Below are positions 31,697-41,810 of a stretch of DNA of 64,000 nt, piece by piece. The notes beneath the pieces were generated by a model that saw only the letters and a list, made by a program, of their open reading frames with translations, did not search any database and was not told the DNA's origin. The position numbers and the translations under genes are program-made. How positions within the stretch are numbered: position 1 is the first letter of the stretch; each line of letters opens with the position of its first letter. The DNA is from Ichthyophis bannanicus (taxonomy: Eukaryota > Chordata > Amphibia > Gymnophiona > Ichthyophiidae), in contig CM066033.1 of assembly GCA_033557465.1 (NCBI GenBank), forward strand, positions 1,356,351,834 through 1,356,415,833, in the 5' to 3' direction.

Positions 31697-31865
31697 TTAT
31701 TTATTTATTTTACATCTCTTATATACCGCGCTATTCATTATCAGTGCGGTGTACAATAAAACAGAAACTTTATACCATGCAGAAGGCCCGCATGGTATTT
31801 ACAATGAACAGGATATAGAACTTGGGGTTAACTGGGGAAACATATCTACAGTTTATTTACTGGTT
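31697..31865 (-). mobile_element. Short L2-tailed repeat inserted in E5
   Basis: The plus strand reads TTATTTATTTATTTTACATC, ATATACCGCGCTATTC and GTGCGGTGTACAAT, then GAACAGGATATAGAACTTGG. It is related to the tails at 11818 and 23456. Confidence 0.65.
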
Positions 31866-32041
31866 TTCAGTTGCGTTAGGATTCAGCCCTTAATTCCTCC
31901 GCGTTAGTGTGAAAGGGGCCTCTCCCCACCCACTCCTTGCCCATTGACCCCTTCTCCCCGCCCTCTCTCCACCCTTTTCTGCACTTAACATGGCCGGGAA
32001 CGTTAAGGCGCCTTAACGCAGTTTAGTAAACATGCCCCTTT

Positions 32042-32091
32042 GTGTTGTTGGAAGAAGATGCTTGAGATGAATAGATTGTTGGTCTTGCAAA
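32042..32091 (-). pseudogene. BovB-like endonuclease, short segment beside E5
   Basis: The minus strand reads EFCKTNNLFISSIFFQQHK, ending exactly at the TTT flank of E5. The next residues of the same protein begin on the other side of E5 at 23618. This short piece proves that the BovB halves on the two sides belong together. Confidence 0.75.
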
Positions 32092-32607
32092 ATTCTATGG
32101 ACCCGCCCACCGTCCATCTAAGCCGGAGTTTCAATGCTGGGTTCATATGCGGCCCTGGCATTGAAAATACGGTTTGCATCACACAACCTGGAAGTCGCAG
32201 GAGCTAGCCGGGTAGCAGCGATTTTCGATGCTATCCGCTTAGCCGCTGCGCCTGAAAGATAGGCGAGGAGAAATCTTGCCCATCTTTAAGACTCAGAGGG
32301 CTAAGCAGATAGCATCGACAATCACTGCTACCCATTTAGCCCTTTCCTCCGCCCCTGCTCTGCCCCAGAATGCCCCCAACACACCTCGATGCTAATCACA
32401 TAGCATCTGGGGGCATTAGAAACTTAACTGGGATTTTCAAAAGGCACTACCCTGTGCGTACCTTTCGAAAATCACAGATAAGGCACTGCTGTTTATAATG
32501 TAAATCGCCCTGATTACACGATAGGGCAGTATAAAAATTACTTAAATAAATAAATGTACATGGGTAACTAGGACAGTTACCCATGCAAATGCCTTTGAAA
32601 ATGCCAC
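32092..32607 (+). repeat. Interspersed repeat inserted in the BovB-like LINE
   Basis: This block separates EFCKTNN (32091) from NEAVERLMG (32608 upward) in the BovB-like frame. Near its right end is an L2-type tail, CAGTATAAAAATTACTT then AAATAAATAAATG (about 32527-32556). The left part is GC-rich (GCTTAGCCGCTGCGCC and its near-complements). It may be one composite insertion or two; I cannot classify it further. Confidence 0.5.
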
Positions 32608-33201
32608 CCCATCAGTCTTTCTACAGCTTCATTTCTGTTGCTAAATTGAAAGTTTCCAACCACTTTTCCTTCTTCTTTGTTGGCAACCTTTGCATTCCAG
32701 TCACCCATGACAATCAGGATATCCTGTTTGCATGTTCTGTCAGTTTCAGTTTGTACTTGTTCATAGAACTGATCCACTTCTTCCACTTCTGCAGCTGTTG
32801 TTGGGGCATATGCCTGATGAATAATAGTTGTGTTGATGGGCATTCCCTGTAGACGAATAGAAACTAAGCATTCACTGATTGCATTGCATTTCATTAGAGT
32901 TCTTGCAAGTTTCTTCTTAATTATAAATGCAACATCATTTTTTCTGTCTTTCATTTCCAGCATAGTAGACCATGTGATCATCAGATGAAAAGTGCCCGAT
33001 GCCAGTCCATTTCAGTTCGCTGACACCCAACATATTGAGTTGTACACGTTCCATTTCATTCTTGGCCGCCTCCAACTTCCCTTGGTTCATGCTTCGTACG
33101 TTCCATGTCCCAATATGTAAGGCATCCTTGTAGCTTCTGACTCTCATTTCATGCGCAGCTACATCAGCAGTCAGTCGCCCCGAGGGCTTTGATCCAACCA
33201 C
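32608..33201 (-). pseudogene. RTE/BovB-like endonuclease
   Basis: The minus strand starts with the frame GRLTADVAAHEMRVRSYKD and LHIGTWNVRSMNQGKLEAAK, then MLGVSELKWTGIGHF and HMVYYAG (33201-32935). After a shift it continues NDVAFIIKKKLARTLMKC, IIHQAYAPTTAAEVEEVDQF, IVMGDWNAKVANKEEG and NRNEAVERLM (32981-32608). GTWN, SELKW and GDWNAKV are the standard RTE endonuclease motifs. The protein would have nicked DNA for insertion. It is disrupted by a frameshift and by the downstream insertions. Confidence 0.88.
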
Positions 33202-33580
33202 ATAATAAATGCTGGCTTTACTCTAAAAAGTCTTCAGCTCCTCCCCAGTAGTGCAATTTGTTTTGTTTGTGACTATCCATTGGGTTTTTGTGGCAAGATA
33301 CAGAAGTAAATTACCTGGCCTTTCTTCCCTGCAGGTCATGCTAGTGTTGTTGCCGTTGTCATAGAAATGCGATCCTCCACCACCAACACCGTCCCATTTT
33401 ACTGCTGTCCAGATGTGTGGTTTGTCTTAGTCTGGCCCCTCAGCTGAGATCTGTCCATCTTGGGAGACCCTCCCAGTAGTTGCACTACTCACAGCTTAGC
33501 TCTCAGCATCCCTGATATACACAAGCCCTCACAGCACAACATGCTGCAACGTTCACCCTTTTAAATAGGGCTCCAAAAGA
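33202..33580 (-). mobile_element. BovB-like LINE 5' region
   Basis: This continues the LINE upstream (minus sense) of its endonuclease. It includes GGGAGGGTCTCCCAAGATGG and GATGCTGAGAGCTAAGCTG, which resemble the untranslated 5' region of BovB-type elements. The precise 5' limit is a judgement. Confidence 0.55.
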
Positions 33581-33925
33581 AGTTGTAGGACATCCCATGT
33601 TTGTGTAAATTAGTCTGATTGCTATATTAGTTCACATGAAAGTATAGAAAATAAAAGTTAATAAACACAAAACAAAATAAAGAATCCAAGGTGATACCTT
33701 TGCCTTTAACTAACTTAAAACATTTTTTATTAGTTCTTGGGAACTAAAACCCCCTTCCTGTCCTTACCTGGAGAAAAGGATTTTACAGAACTCAGGAAAA
33801 CCTGTCAAGTCTGTATTGTTAGTCCAATAAAAAGATGCCACCTTATATAATTTTTTGTTGTTGTTGTTTTGGGTTTATTGAATAATCTTTATTTCAAATG
33901 TTTGTGTAGATGCTTCACAGAATAA
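33581..33925. other. Unassigned spacer
   Basis: AT-rich spacer with a TTGTTGTTGTTGTTTT stretch near 33856. It ends at the TAA in front of a lone TAA-TIR end. No gene seen. Confidence 0.4.
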
Positions 33926-33975
33926 GGGGCATGTCTACTAAACCATGGTAAAGTCACCAGCAGTAGGGACATCGT
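33926..33975 (+). mobile_element. Single left end of a TAA-TIR element
   Basis: TAA (33923-33925) is followed by GGGGCATGTCTACTAAACC, the family terminus. After about 45 bases it gives way to a triplicated 11-base motif (ACACAAATCAG, 33980-34014) and LINE sequence. No partner end is found downstream, so the rest was deleted or lies beyond the tandem array. Confidence 0.65.
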
Positions 33976-34014
33976 TAAGACACAAATCAGACACAAATCA
34001 GACACAAATCAGAC

Positions 34015-34494
34015 TCCCACACCTACACAAAGGAAGCACATGTAACAGCAACCTCCTCAACAAAGACAACAACGATTGAGCTCATAAACGCCAGATCCGT
34101 CTGCAACAAGATATACACTCTTGTAGACCACATAGAAGAGCGACAGCCCGACGTAATATGCATCACAGAGACATGGCTCAACCCCACCGACAATGTACTA
34201 CTCAACCAACTAGTACCGGACAACTACTCAGCGTACAACTGCCCACGCACCCACAAGCGTGGAGGAGGAGTCCTGATAATAGCGAAAACAAAACTAAAGT
34301 TCAAGACACAGAACTTCACCGATACACAGCAATGTAACACAATCAGCATCAAGAACAAGAACATTGCAATCTGCCTAACCTACAGAGCACCCAGAGCTCC
34401 ACCCGACGAACTAGCCTTCACACTCGAAGAAGCCTGTGCCATAACAACAAACAACAAACCAGCGCTACTGATTGGAGACTTCAACCTCAAGTCC
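34015..34494 (+). pseudogene. LINE endonuclease fragment (L2-like)
   Basis: The frame from about 34074 reads IELINARSVCNKIYTLVDHI, VICITETWLNPTDNVL, HKRGGGVLIIAKTKL, CLTYRAPRAPPDELAF and ALLIGDFNL. These are the first four motif groups of an APE-type endonuclease, without an in-frame stop over 140 codons. It lacks a start methionine at the 5' end. It breaks off straight into the tandem array at 34495, so the rest of the LINE is missing. Confidence 0.8.
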
Positions 34495-37400
34495 AAGTCA
34501 GTGAGTAAGTGAGTGAGTGAGTGGGTGAGAGAGTAAGTGAGTGAGTGAGTGAGTGAGTAAGTGAGTGGATGAGAGAGTAAGTGAGTGAGTGAGTGAATGA
34601 CTAAGTGAGTGGATGAGAGAGTAAGTGAGTGAGTGAGTGACTGGATGAGAGAGTGAGTGACTGGATGAGAGAGTGAGTGAGTGAGTGAGTGATTGGATGA
34701 GAGTAAGAGAGTGAGTGAGTGAGTGGATGAGAGAGTGAGTGAGTGGATGAGAGTAAGTGAGTGAGTGAGTGACTGGATGAGAGTAAGTGAGTGAGTGAGT
34801 GAGTGGATGAGAGAGTGAGTGAGTGGATGAGAGTAAGTGAGTGAGTGAGTGAGTGGATGAGAGAGTGAGTGAGTGAGTGAGTGGATGAGAGTGAGTGAGT
34901 GAGTGACTGGATGAGAGAGTGAGTGGATGAGTGAGTGGATGAGAGAGTGAGTGAGTGAGTGAGTGGATGAGAGTGAGTGGATGAGTGAGTGGATGAGAGA
35001 GTGAGTGAGTGAGTAAGTGAGTGAGTGAGTGACTGGATGAGAGAGTGAGTGAGTGAGTAAGTGAGTGAGTGAGTGAGTGAGTAAGTGAGTGAGTGGATGA
35101 GTGAGTGGATGAGAGAGTGAGTGGATGAGTGAGTGGATGAGAGAGTGAGTGAGTGGATGAGAGAGTGAGTGGATGAGTGAGTGGATGAGAGAGTGAGTGA
35201 GTGGATGAGAGTAAGTGAGTGAGTGAGTGACTGGATGAGAGTAAGTGAGTGAGTGAGTGAGTGGATGAGAGAGTGAGTGAGTGGATGAGAGTAAGTGAGT
35301 GAGTGAGTGAGTGGATGAGAGAGTGAGTGAGTGACTGGATGAGAGAGTGAGTGGATGAGTGAGTGGATGAGAGAGTGAGTGAGTGAGTGAGTGAGTGGAT
35401 GAGAGTGAGTGAGTGAGTGACTGGATGAGAGAGTGAGTGGATGAGTGAGTGGATGAGAGAGTGAGTGAGTGAGTAAGTGAGTGAGTGAGTGACTGGATGA
35501 GAGAGTGAGTGAGTGAGTAAGTGAGTGAGTGAGTGAGTAAGTGAGTGAGTGGATGAGTGAGTGGATGAGAGAGTGAGTGGATGAGAGAGTGGATGAGAGA
35601 GTGAGTGGATGAGTAAGTGAGTGAGTGAGTGACTGGATGAGAGAGTGAGTGAGTAAGTGAGTGAGTGAGTGACTGGATGAGAGAGTGAGTGAGTGAGTGA
35701 GTAAGTGAGTGAGTGGATGAGTGAGTGAGTAAGTGAGTGAGTGGATGAGAGAGTGAGTGAGTGGATGAGAGTAAGTGAGTGAGTGGATGAGTGAGTGAGT
35801 AAGTGAGTGAGTGAGTGACTGGATGAGAGAGTGAGTGGATGAGAGAGTGGATGAGAGAGTGAGTGGATGAGAGAGTGAGTGAGTGAGTAAGTGAGTGAGT
35901 GAGTGACTGGATGAGAGAGTGAGTGGATGAGAGAGTGGATGAGAGAGTGAGTGAATGAGTGAGTGGATGAGAGAGTGAGTGAGTGAGTGAGTAAGTGAGT
36001 GAGTGGATGAGTGAGTGAGTAAGTGAGTGAGTGAGTGACTGGATGAGAGAGTGAGTGGATGAGTGAGTGGATGAGAGAGTGAGTGAGTGAGTAAGTGAGT
36101 GAGTGAGTGACTGGATGAGAGAGTGAGTGGATGAGAGAGTGAGTGAGTGAGTGAGTAAGTGAGTGAGTGAGCGAGTGACTGAGCGAGTGACTGGATGAGA
36201 GAGTGAGTGGATGAGTGAGTGGATGAGAGAGTGAGTGAGTGAGTAAGTGAGTGAGTGAGTGACTGGATGAGAGAGTGAGTGGATGAGAGAGTGACTGGAT
36301 GAGAGAGTGAGTGGATGAGTGAGTGGATGAGAGAGTGAGTGAGTGAGTAAGTGAGTGAGTGAGTGACTGGATGAGAGAGTGAGTGAGTGAGTAAGTGAGT
36401 GAGCGAGTGACTGGATGAGAGAGTGAGTGGATGAGTGAGTGGATGAGAGAGTGAGTGGATGAGAGAGTGACTGGATGAGAGAGTGAGTGGATGAGTGAGT
36501 GGATGAGAGAGTGAGTGAGTGAGTAAGTGAGTGAGTGAGTGACTGGATGAGAGAGTGAGTGAGTGAGTAAGTGAGTGAGTGAGCGAGTGACTGAGCGAGT
36601 GACTGGATGAGAGAGTGAGTGGATGAGTGAGTGGATGAGAGAGTGAGTGAGTGAGTAAGTGAGTGAGTGAGTGACTGGATGAGAGAGTGAGTGAGTGAGT
36701 AAGTGAGTGAGTGAGTGACTGGATGAGAGAGTGAGTGGATGAGAGAGTGGATGAGAGAGTGAGTGAGTGAGTAAGTGAGTGAGTGAGTGACTGGATGAGA
36801 GAGTGAGTGAGTGAGTAAGTGAGTGAGTGAGTGACTGGATGAGAGAGTGAGTGGATGAGAGAGTGGATGAGAGAGTGAGTGAGTGAGTAAGTGAGTGAGT
36901 GAGTGACTGGATGAGAGAGTGAGTGAGTGAGTAAGTGAGTGAGTGAGTGACTGGATGAGAGAGTGAGTGGATGAGAGAGTGGATGAGAGAGTGAGTGGAT
37001 GAGTGAGTGGATGAGAGAGTGAGTGAGTGAGTGAGTAAGTGAGTGAGTGGATGAGTGAGTGAGTGAGTAAGTGAGTGAGTGAGTGACTGGATGAGAGAGT
37101 GAGTGGATGAGTGAGTGGATGAGAGAGTGAGTGAGTGAGTAAGTGAGTGAGTGAGTGACTGGATGAGAGAGTGAGTGGATGAGAGAGTGAGTGAGTGAGT
37201 GAGTAAGTGAGTGAGTGAGCGAGTGACTGAGCGAGTGACTGGATGAGAGAGTGAGTGGATGAGTGAGTGGATGAGAGAGTGAGTGAGTGAGTAAGTGAGT
37301 GAGTGAGTGACTGGATGAGAGAGTGAGTGGATGAGAGAGTGACTGGATGAGAGAGTGAGTGGATGAGAGAGTGAGTGAGTGAGTAAGTGAGTGAGTGAGT

Positions 37401-38135
37401 GACTGGATGAGAGAGTGAGTGAGTGAGTAAGTGAGTGAGCGAGTGACTGGATGAGAGAGTGAGTGGATGAGTGAGTGGATGAGAGAGTGAGTGGATGAGA
37501 GAGTGACTGGATGAGAGAGTGAGTGGATGAGTGAGTGGATGAGAGAGTGAGTGAGTGAGTACGTGAGTGAGTGAGTGACTGGCTGAGAGAGTCAGTGTGT
37601 GAGTGAGTGAGTGAAGTGAGCGAGTGACTGAGCGAGTGACTGGATGAGAGAGTGAGTGGATGAGTGAGTGATGAGAGTGTGAGTGAGTTAGTAAGTGAGT
37701 GAGTGAGTGACTGGATGAGAGAGTGAGTGAGTGAGTAAGTGAGTGAGTGAGTGACTGGATGAGAGAGTGAGTGGATGAGAGAGTGGATGAGAGAGTGAGT
37801 GAGTGAGTAAGTGAGTGAGTGAGTGACTGGATGAGAGAGTGAGTGAGTGAGTAAGTGAGTGAGTGAGTGACTGGATGAGAGAGTGAGTGGATGAGAGAGT
37901 GGATGAGAGAGTGAGTGGATGAGAGAGTGAGTGAGTGAGTGAGTAAGTGAGTGAGTGAGCGAGTGACTGAGCGAGTGACTGGATGAGAGAGTGAGTGGAT
38001 GAGTGAGTGGATGAGAGAGTGAGTGAGTGAGTAAGTGAGTGAGTGAGTGACTGGATGAGAGAGTGAGTGGATGAGAGAGTGAGTGAGTGAGTAAGTGAGT
38101 GAGTGAGCGAGCGAGCGAGTGACTGAGTGAATGAA
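34495..38135. repeat. 3.6-kb TGAG/GGATGAGA tandem array
   Basis: Nearly pure tetranucleotide GAGT/GTGA with recurrent variants GTAA, GGATGAGA, GTGACTGG and GAGCGAGT. Variants are ordered into higher-order units of roughly 40-60 bases. The block GAGCGAGTGACTGAGCGAGT recurs near 36170, 36588, 37217, 37618 and 37958. One strand is a purine-rich G+A+T strand free of stops in one reading. A 1216-codon minus-strand frame (Leu-Thr-His-Ser repeated) is a by-product and not a gene. Confidence 0.95.
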
Positions 38136-39242
38136 TGGTGTGAAACAAATAGAATTAGGGGAAAGTGTAATTTTTAAAGAAGAGAAACCTCTCAGTACTG
38201 CTGACTGTGTCAGGGTTTTTTTCTCCTCTTTTTGATTTTTAAAGATAATGAGTAGGAAAATCTAATCTTGCAGTTCTTGAGAAGTGCTCCTGATCCTGGT
38301 CCAGAACCAGAACCAATACTAACGGGCCCCCATGCAAAAAAGGCTGGAACCTGGAAGAAAACAAACTGTAATGTTAGAACATACACTGTGAGGTTCTTAC
38401 ATTTTTTTTTGAGTGTACTCATAACTACTCATAATTCTTTTTCTTTTTTTTTCAGTATTTTGGGACTTAAAGGCTTCCAAAGAACAATCATATTTTAAAT
38501 CTTGACTCTGAGGTTCTAAGAACAAACTTTATTTACTTGTCTGGGTCCTAGAGAACAAGCCTGTTGTTATTTACCTGAAAGAAAAAGAAATATTTCTCCT
38601 CAGGAACTGTGTTGGTTTATGTGACTGAAAGCAAATGCTTGATACAATGCAAGGTTAATACTTGAAATAATCTCAGAAGAATTTTAATACTTTTGACACT
38701 TCAATAATTCTCCTTCAAAGAGAAATTTACAGCTTTAGCACCTTTGCTTGTTGACATAACTATTGTATTATCTCTTCCGAGAAGAGTTTAATTGTGCAAT
38801 GTTATGGTTTGCATTCTTCATGCAATTTTAAATGATATAACTCATACTTACCACTGAGAGTTTGAATAAACATAATTTGTTCAGCAATCTCCTTGGTGAA
38901 CTTCATTTTTGAAAAGGGCTTGGAAAAAAATGGAAATTTTGGTACACCTCTTAATAACATCTGTAAGAGTGCAGTGGTCTACCATCCAACCACTCAATCA
39001 AGTCCTTCATCCATTTAGTTTGTTTTCCTCCTTCCTTGTAATCAGGAAGAACGAGGTTAGTTTAATCTGTTTATTTAAAACGGAATCTTGTGTCAGTACT
39101 CCAGTTAAGGCCACGACCACACTTGCTCCATCTTACTGTATCAGAGTAGCTGATAATTGCACCCTGGTAACAATATTGCAAAAGGTTCCCCCATTAGATC
39201 TACAACCTGTTCCTGCCTTGGCTGACTGCCAGCAGTATGCTG
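38136..39242. other. Unassigned DNA right of the array
   Basis: Mostly AT-rich single-copy-looking sequence. The last 200 bases or so before 39243 may continue the hAT-like remnant of 39752-40490, because the MITE at 39247-39747 interrupts that frame. Protein similarity there is too weak for me to claim. No other repeat is recognised. Confidence 0.35.
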
Positions 39243-39246
39243 TTAA

Positions 39247-39747
39247 CACTAGAAGCCCCAAAGTGTGTCAATTGACGCAAATGCATCTTCGAAGTTGTAT
39301 ACCAGCGCCACTGCTAGAACCATGTCAGTCATGTTCCATGACTTTGTTAGCAAGGTCAAGATGTTCAAATATGTGCATCGAAAATTAATGACAGATGCAC
39401 CACCTAGCGGGAAAATGAATTTATACCTAGAAGCCCTAAAGTACATCAATTGACGCACTCAATTGTCTTGGATGCGTCAATTGACGTACTTTGGGGCTTC
39501 TAGGTATAAATTCATGTTCCCTCTAGGTGGCGCATCTTAATCACTGTTTACAGTTTTACTCCGACATTACAAACAATAAACACACGATGATGTCATGTAA
39601 TGACGTCACATACTGCACGTATTTAACAAATAAGTAACTGCACATTAAGTCACATCTGCATTTCATGCTAAACGCAGTCGTCGTGATAATGCGTCAATTG
39701 ATGCACTTTGGGGTTTCTAGGTAAAATTCCTTTTGGGGCTTCTAGTG
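39247..39747. mobile_element. piggyBac-type MITE with TTAA duplications
   Basis: TTAA lies at 39243-39246 and 39748-39751. The 501-bp element between starts CACTAGAAGCCCCAAAG and ends CTTTTGGGGCTTCTAGTG, a near-perfect inverted pair. TTAA duplication is the hallmark of piggyBac-type (or some Kolobok) transposons. Inside is a second palindrome (about 39393-39538, arms ~65 bases) made of further copies of the terminal sequence plus GTCAATTGACGCA, itself bordered by TTAA at 39385 and 39537. No transposase is encoded. Confidence 0.85.
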
Positions 39748-39751
39748 TTAA

Positions 39752-40490
39752 GGACAGGTAGATGTGGGTGGTGTTTTGATTAGTCCAGATGTTAGTGGTG
39801 AAATGCATGCTACTATCGGCCTCCTCTTTTGACAGCTCTGCCTGTACCTGGTGGTGCAATTGATTATACCTCATAAAAGCTGGAGATTACCTGCCTACTA
39901 AAAGTTGTCCTGCAAGTGGTAGGGAGCTGAGACACAGCAGTGTCTTAAACCCCGCCTTCTCAACCATGGTCAGGGTTTCGTCACCCAGGGCTATAATTTC
40001 CCCAGTGCACCGGGTCACCACCCTCAATGCTACCTGCACTGTGACAGTGCAAATGAACACCACCCCATGTCTTCCATGACTGGCAGGGGAGGATAGGGGC
40101 TCCACGTTGGAAAGGGATTTGATTTTTTTCTTTGCTTTTCCACTCCTGGATGGGGACCCACCCTAGAATCAGTTGTCTCCTTTGTACTGTGCTGGGAAGG
40201 GTGCTGTTTTTCCAAATGTTTGTAAGATGATCCATCGGCTTCCCTCTGCTAATATGTTGCCTACAATAATTGCATTCGACATAGCACGGGTCATCAAACA
40301 CTTTAAAATGCTTCCAAGTGTGAGGTTTTACAAGATTTCTCCTGTATTTTCTTGAGGGGAGGGGCTGATGCTCTTGCTGCTGCTGCTGGACCTATGGCTA
40401 GGGGCAGAGGAGAAGATGAAGGCCAGAGGCATCCTTCCCACTCTTCACTGACCCCTTTACCTGCGTGGCATTTGTGGCTTTGGTACTGCA
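39752..40490 (-). pseudogene. hAT-type transposase remnant with BED zinc finger
   Basis: On the minus strand the frame near 40350-40210 gives KSCKTSHLEAF, VFDDPCYVECNYCRQHISRG and DHLTNIWKN. This is a BED-type finger with a CxxC pair followed by a His-Leu region. After shifts come GFKTLL (39960-39900) and YNQLHHQVQAELSKEEA with MHFTTNIWTNQNTTHIYLSL (39874-39755), the start of the hAT catalytic domain. The frame stops at the TTAA where the piggyBac-type MITE landed. It is decayed: multiple shifts, and the C-terminal part with the dimerisation region is not seen. A domesticated ZBED gene is unlikely given the breaks. Confidence 0.65.
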
Positions 40491-40795
40491 AGGATCACTT
40501 TCTACCTCCTCACCAATTGGCACGCTAAAAACAACCTCTTCAACAGCCTCTTCAGCCAAATGTAAATCCCACTCGTGTGGATCCCTCAGGTTCTGTAACC
40601 CGCCTGCTCAATCTGCTGCTTCTCTTTTGTCCCCGTGCCTTTCACCATGTCATTCTTCCTTTTTCCTTCTGTGGAGATGCCACCAGACATCGACACTTGT
40701 TGTTCAACAGTTGCATTGGAAATTATGGCTCTTTCTATGCTCCTTGTAAACACATTTCTCTTTAGCTTTGGTGGCAGACTAGAGGAGCACATAGC

Positions 40796-41127
40796 CAGGG
40801 CCGGCCCATCCACTAGGCGAGCTAGGCAGCCACCTAGGGCAGCCAGAAAGGGTGGGTGGTAGCAGCAGCACATATGACCAGCTGCATCACCCCCCCCCCC
40901 AGCTGTCGCTGATTCCTTCTGGGGGGGGGGGGGAGGCAGGCTGCAGAAGCAGCAGTATTTCCAAAAGTGACTGCTTTTTGCCACCACATTTTCAAATACT
41001 GCTGCATCTGCTGCACGCCTGCCTCCCCCTCCCGAGATGGAATCGGCAGCAGTTGGAAGGGGGGGAGCTGAGGGATGTCAAGGCTGGGATTCTGCCTAGG
41101 GCAGCAGAAACCCTTGGGCTATCCCTG
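40796..41127. mobile_element. hAT-type MITE
   Basis: It starts CAGGGCCGGCCC and ends GGGCTATCCCTG, imperfect inverted termini beginning CAG and ending CTG as in hAT elements. The flanking octamers CACATAGC (40788-40795) and CCTATAGC (41128-41135) match at 6 of 8 positions. Inside, GCCACCTAGGGCAGC and CTGCCTAGGGCAGC form a further inverted pair, and a C-run and a G-run (40891-40901, 40920-40932) face each other. Confidence 0.7.
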
Positions 41128-41254
41128 CCTATAGCCACACCCTGGGAATGCCCTGCCTCTTTCTCTACACTAGTGCCAGTATTGCTCTCACCTTCCCTCC
41201 TTTCTTTCTATGACCATTTAATTTTCCAAATGTACCCTTCTCAAGCACTATGAT

Positions 41255-41810
41255 ATGCCTCAGCTCCGCCCTGCAGTGCCCGCTAAGACTGCATGCCTCT
41301 GCTGACACTCTTGAAAGAACCTGCGGTAGAGGGGGATGTGTTAGCCCACTGCCCACCAATTATGCTGCTTTTGCAACTGTAAGGCTTCAGTGACATGGGT
41401 GGATTCCCAGGGACTGTTTCTTTATTGTAGCTTTTTACTTTTCAATTTTTATCTTTTAACTTCAAAATTACCATTCTATGAACAATGGAATAGAACAGAT
41501 ATAGTACAGTAAGGAGTCCTGTGCTCTGCCTCGGAAACCTTGGCCAAGGTCCCATGTCCAGCATCTCCTCTGCAGTGCATGCCTGATAAGGATGCGTGCT
41601 TCTGCTGACAGTCTTAAAAGGACCAGTGGACGAGGGGATGCATTTGTCTACTGCCCAGCTATGCACATGCAGCTATAAAGTTCCAATGGGACTCTCTTGC
41701 AGCTTGCAATGGCACCTCTCTTGCAGCTTTTTACATTTAAATTTGCATCTTTTAGCTTTAAAGTTTACTATTCTATGAACTTTGGAATGGATGTACAGTA
41801 AGGTGCCTTG
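41255..41810. repeat. Imperfect ~300-bp tandem duplication
   Basis: Two diverged units lie side by side. TCTGCTGACACTCTT (41298) matches TCTGCTGACAGTCTT (41601), and ATTCTATGAACAATGG (41473) matches ATTCTATGAACTTTGG (41770). Other shared blocks in the same order are CTGCAGTGC near the start and TAGCTTTTTAC in the middle. The offset is about 297-303 bases. Origin unknown. Confidence 0.7.

Larger units (their letters stand above)
23619..32038 (-). mobile_element. TAA-TIR element copy E5, enlarged by nested insertions
   Basis: Termini are GGGGCTTGTTTACTAAAC at 23619 and GTTTAGTAAACATGCCCC ending at 32038. The flanking triplets are TTT (23616-23618) and TTT (32039-32041). Internal modules run in the reverse order of E1: palindrome array 23720-23880, tRNA-like module 24060-24125 (minus), body, 205-bp module ~26670-26880, tRNA-like module 27040-27110 (minus), hairpin remnants at 27690-27735 and 30830-30960. 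Nested inside are a fold-back element (24873-25750), an L2-like LINE (27740-30800), a CR1 (30969-31590) and a short tail (31697-31865). Without them it would be about 3.7 kb, normal for the family. It sits inside the BovB-like LINE. Confidence 0.85.

Noticed and set aside
34498..38148. 1216-codon open frame on the minus strand
   Set aside because: It is the translation of a tetranucleotide array into repeated Leu-Thr-His-Ser; no domain, no start context, and explained by the repeat.
38909..39388. 159-codon plus-strand open stretch as a host gene
   Set aside because: It runs into the piggyBac-type MITE at 39247 and shows no domain or splice-supported extension.
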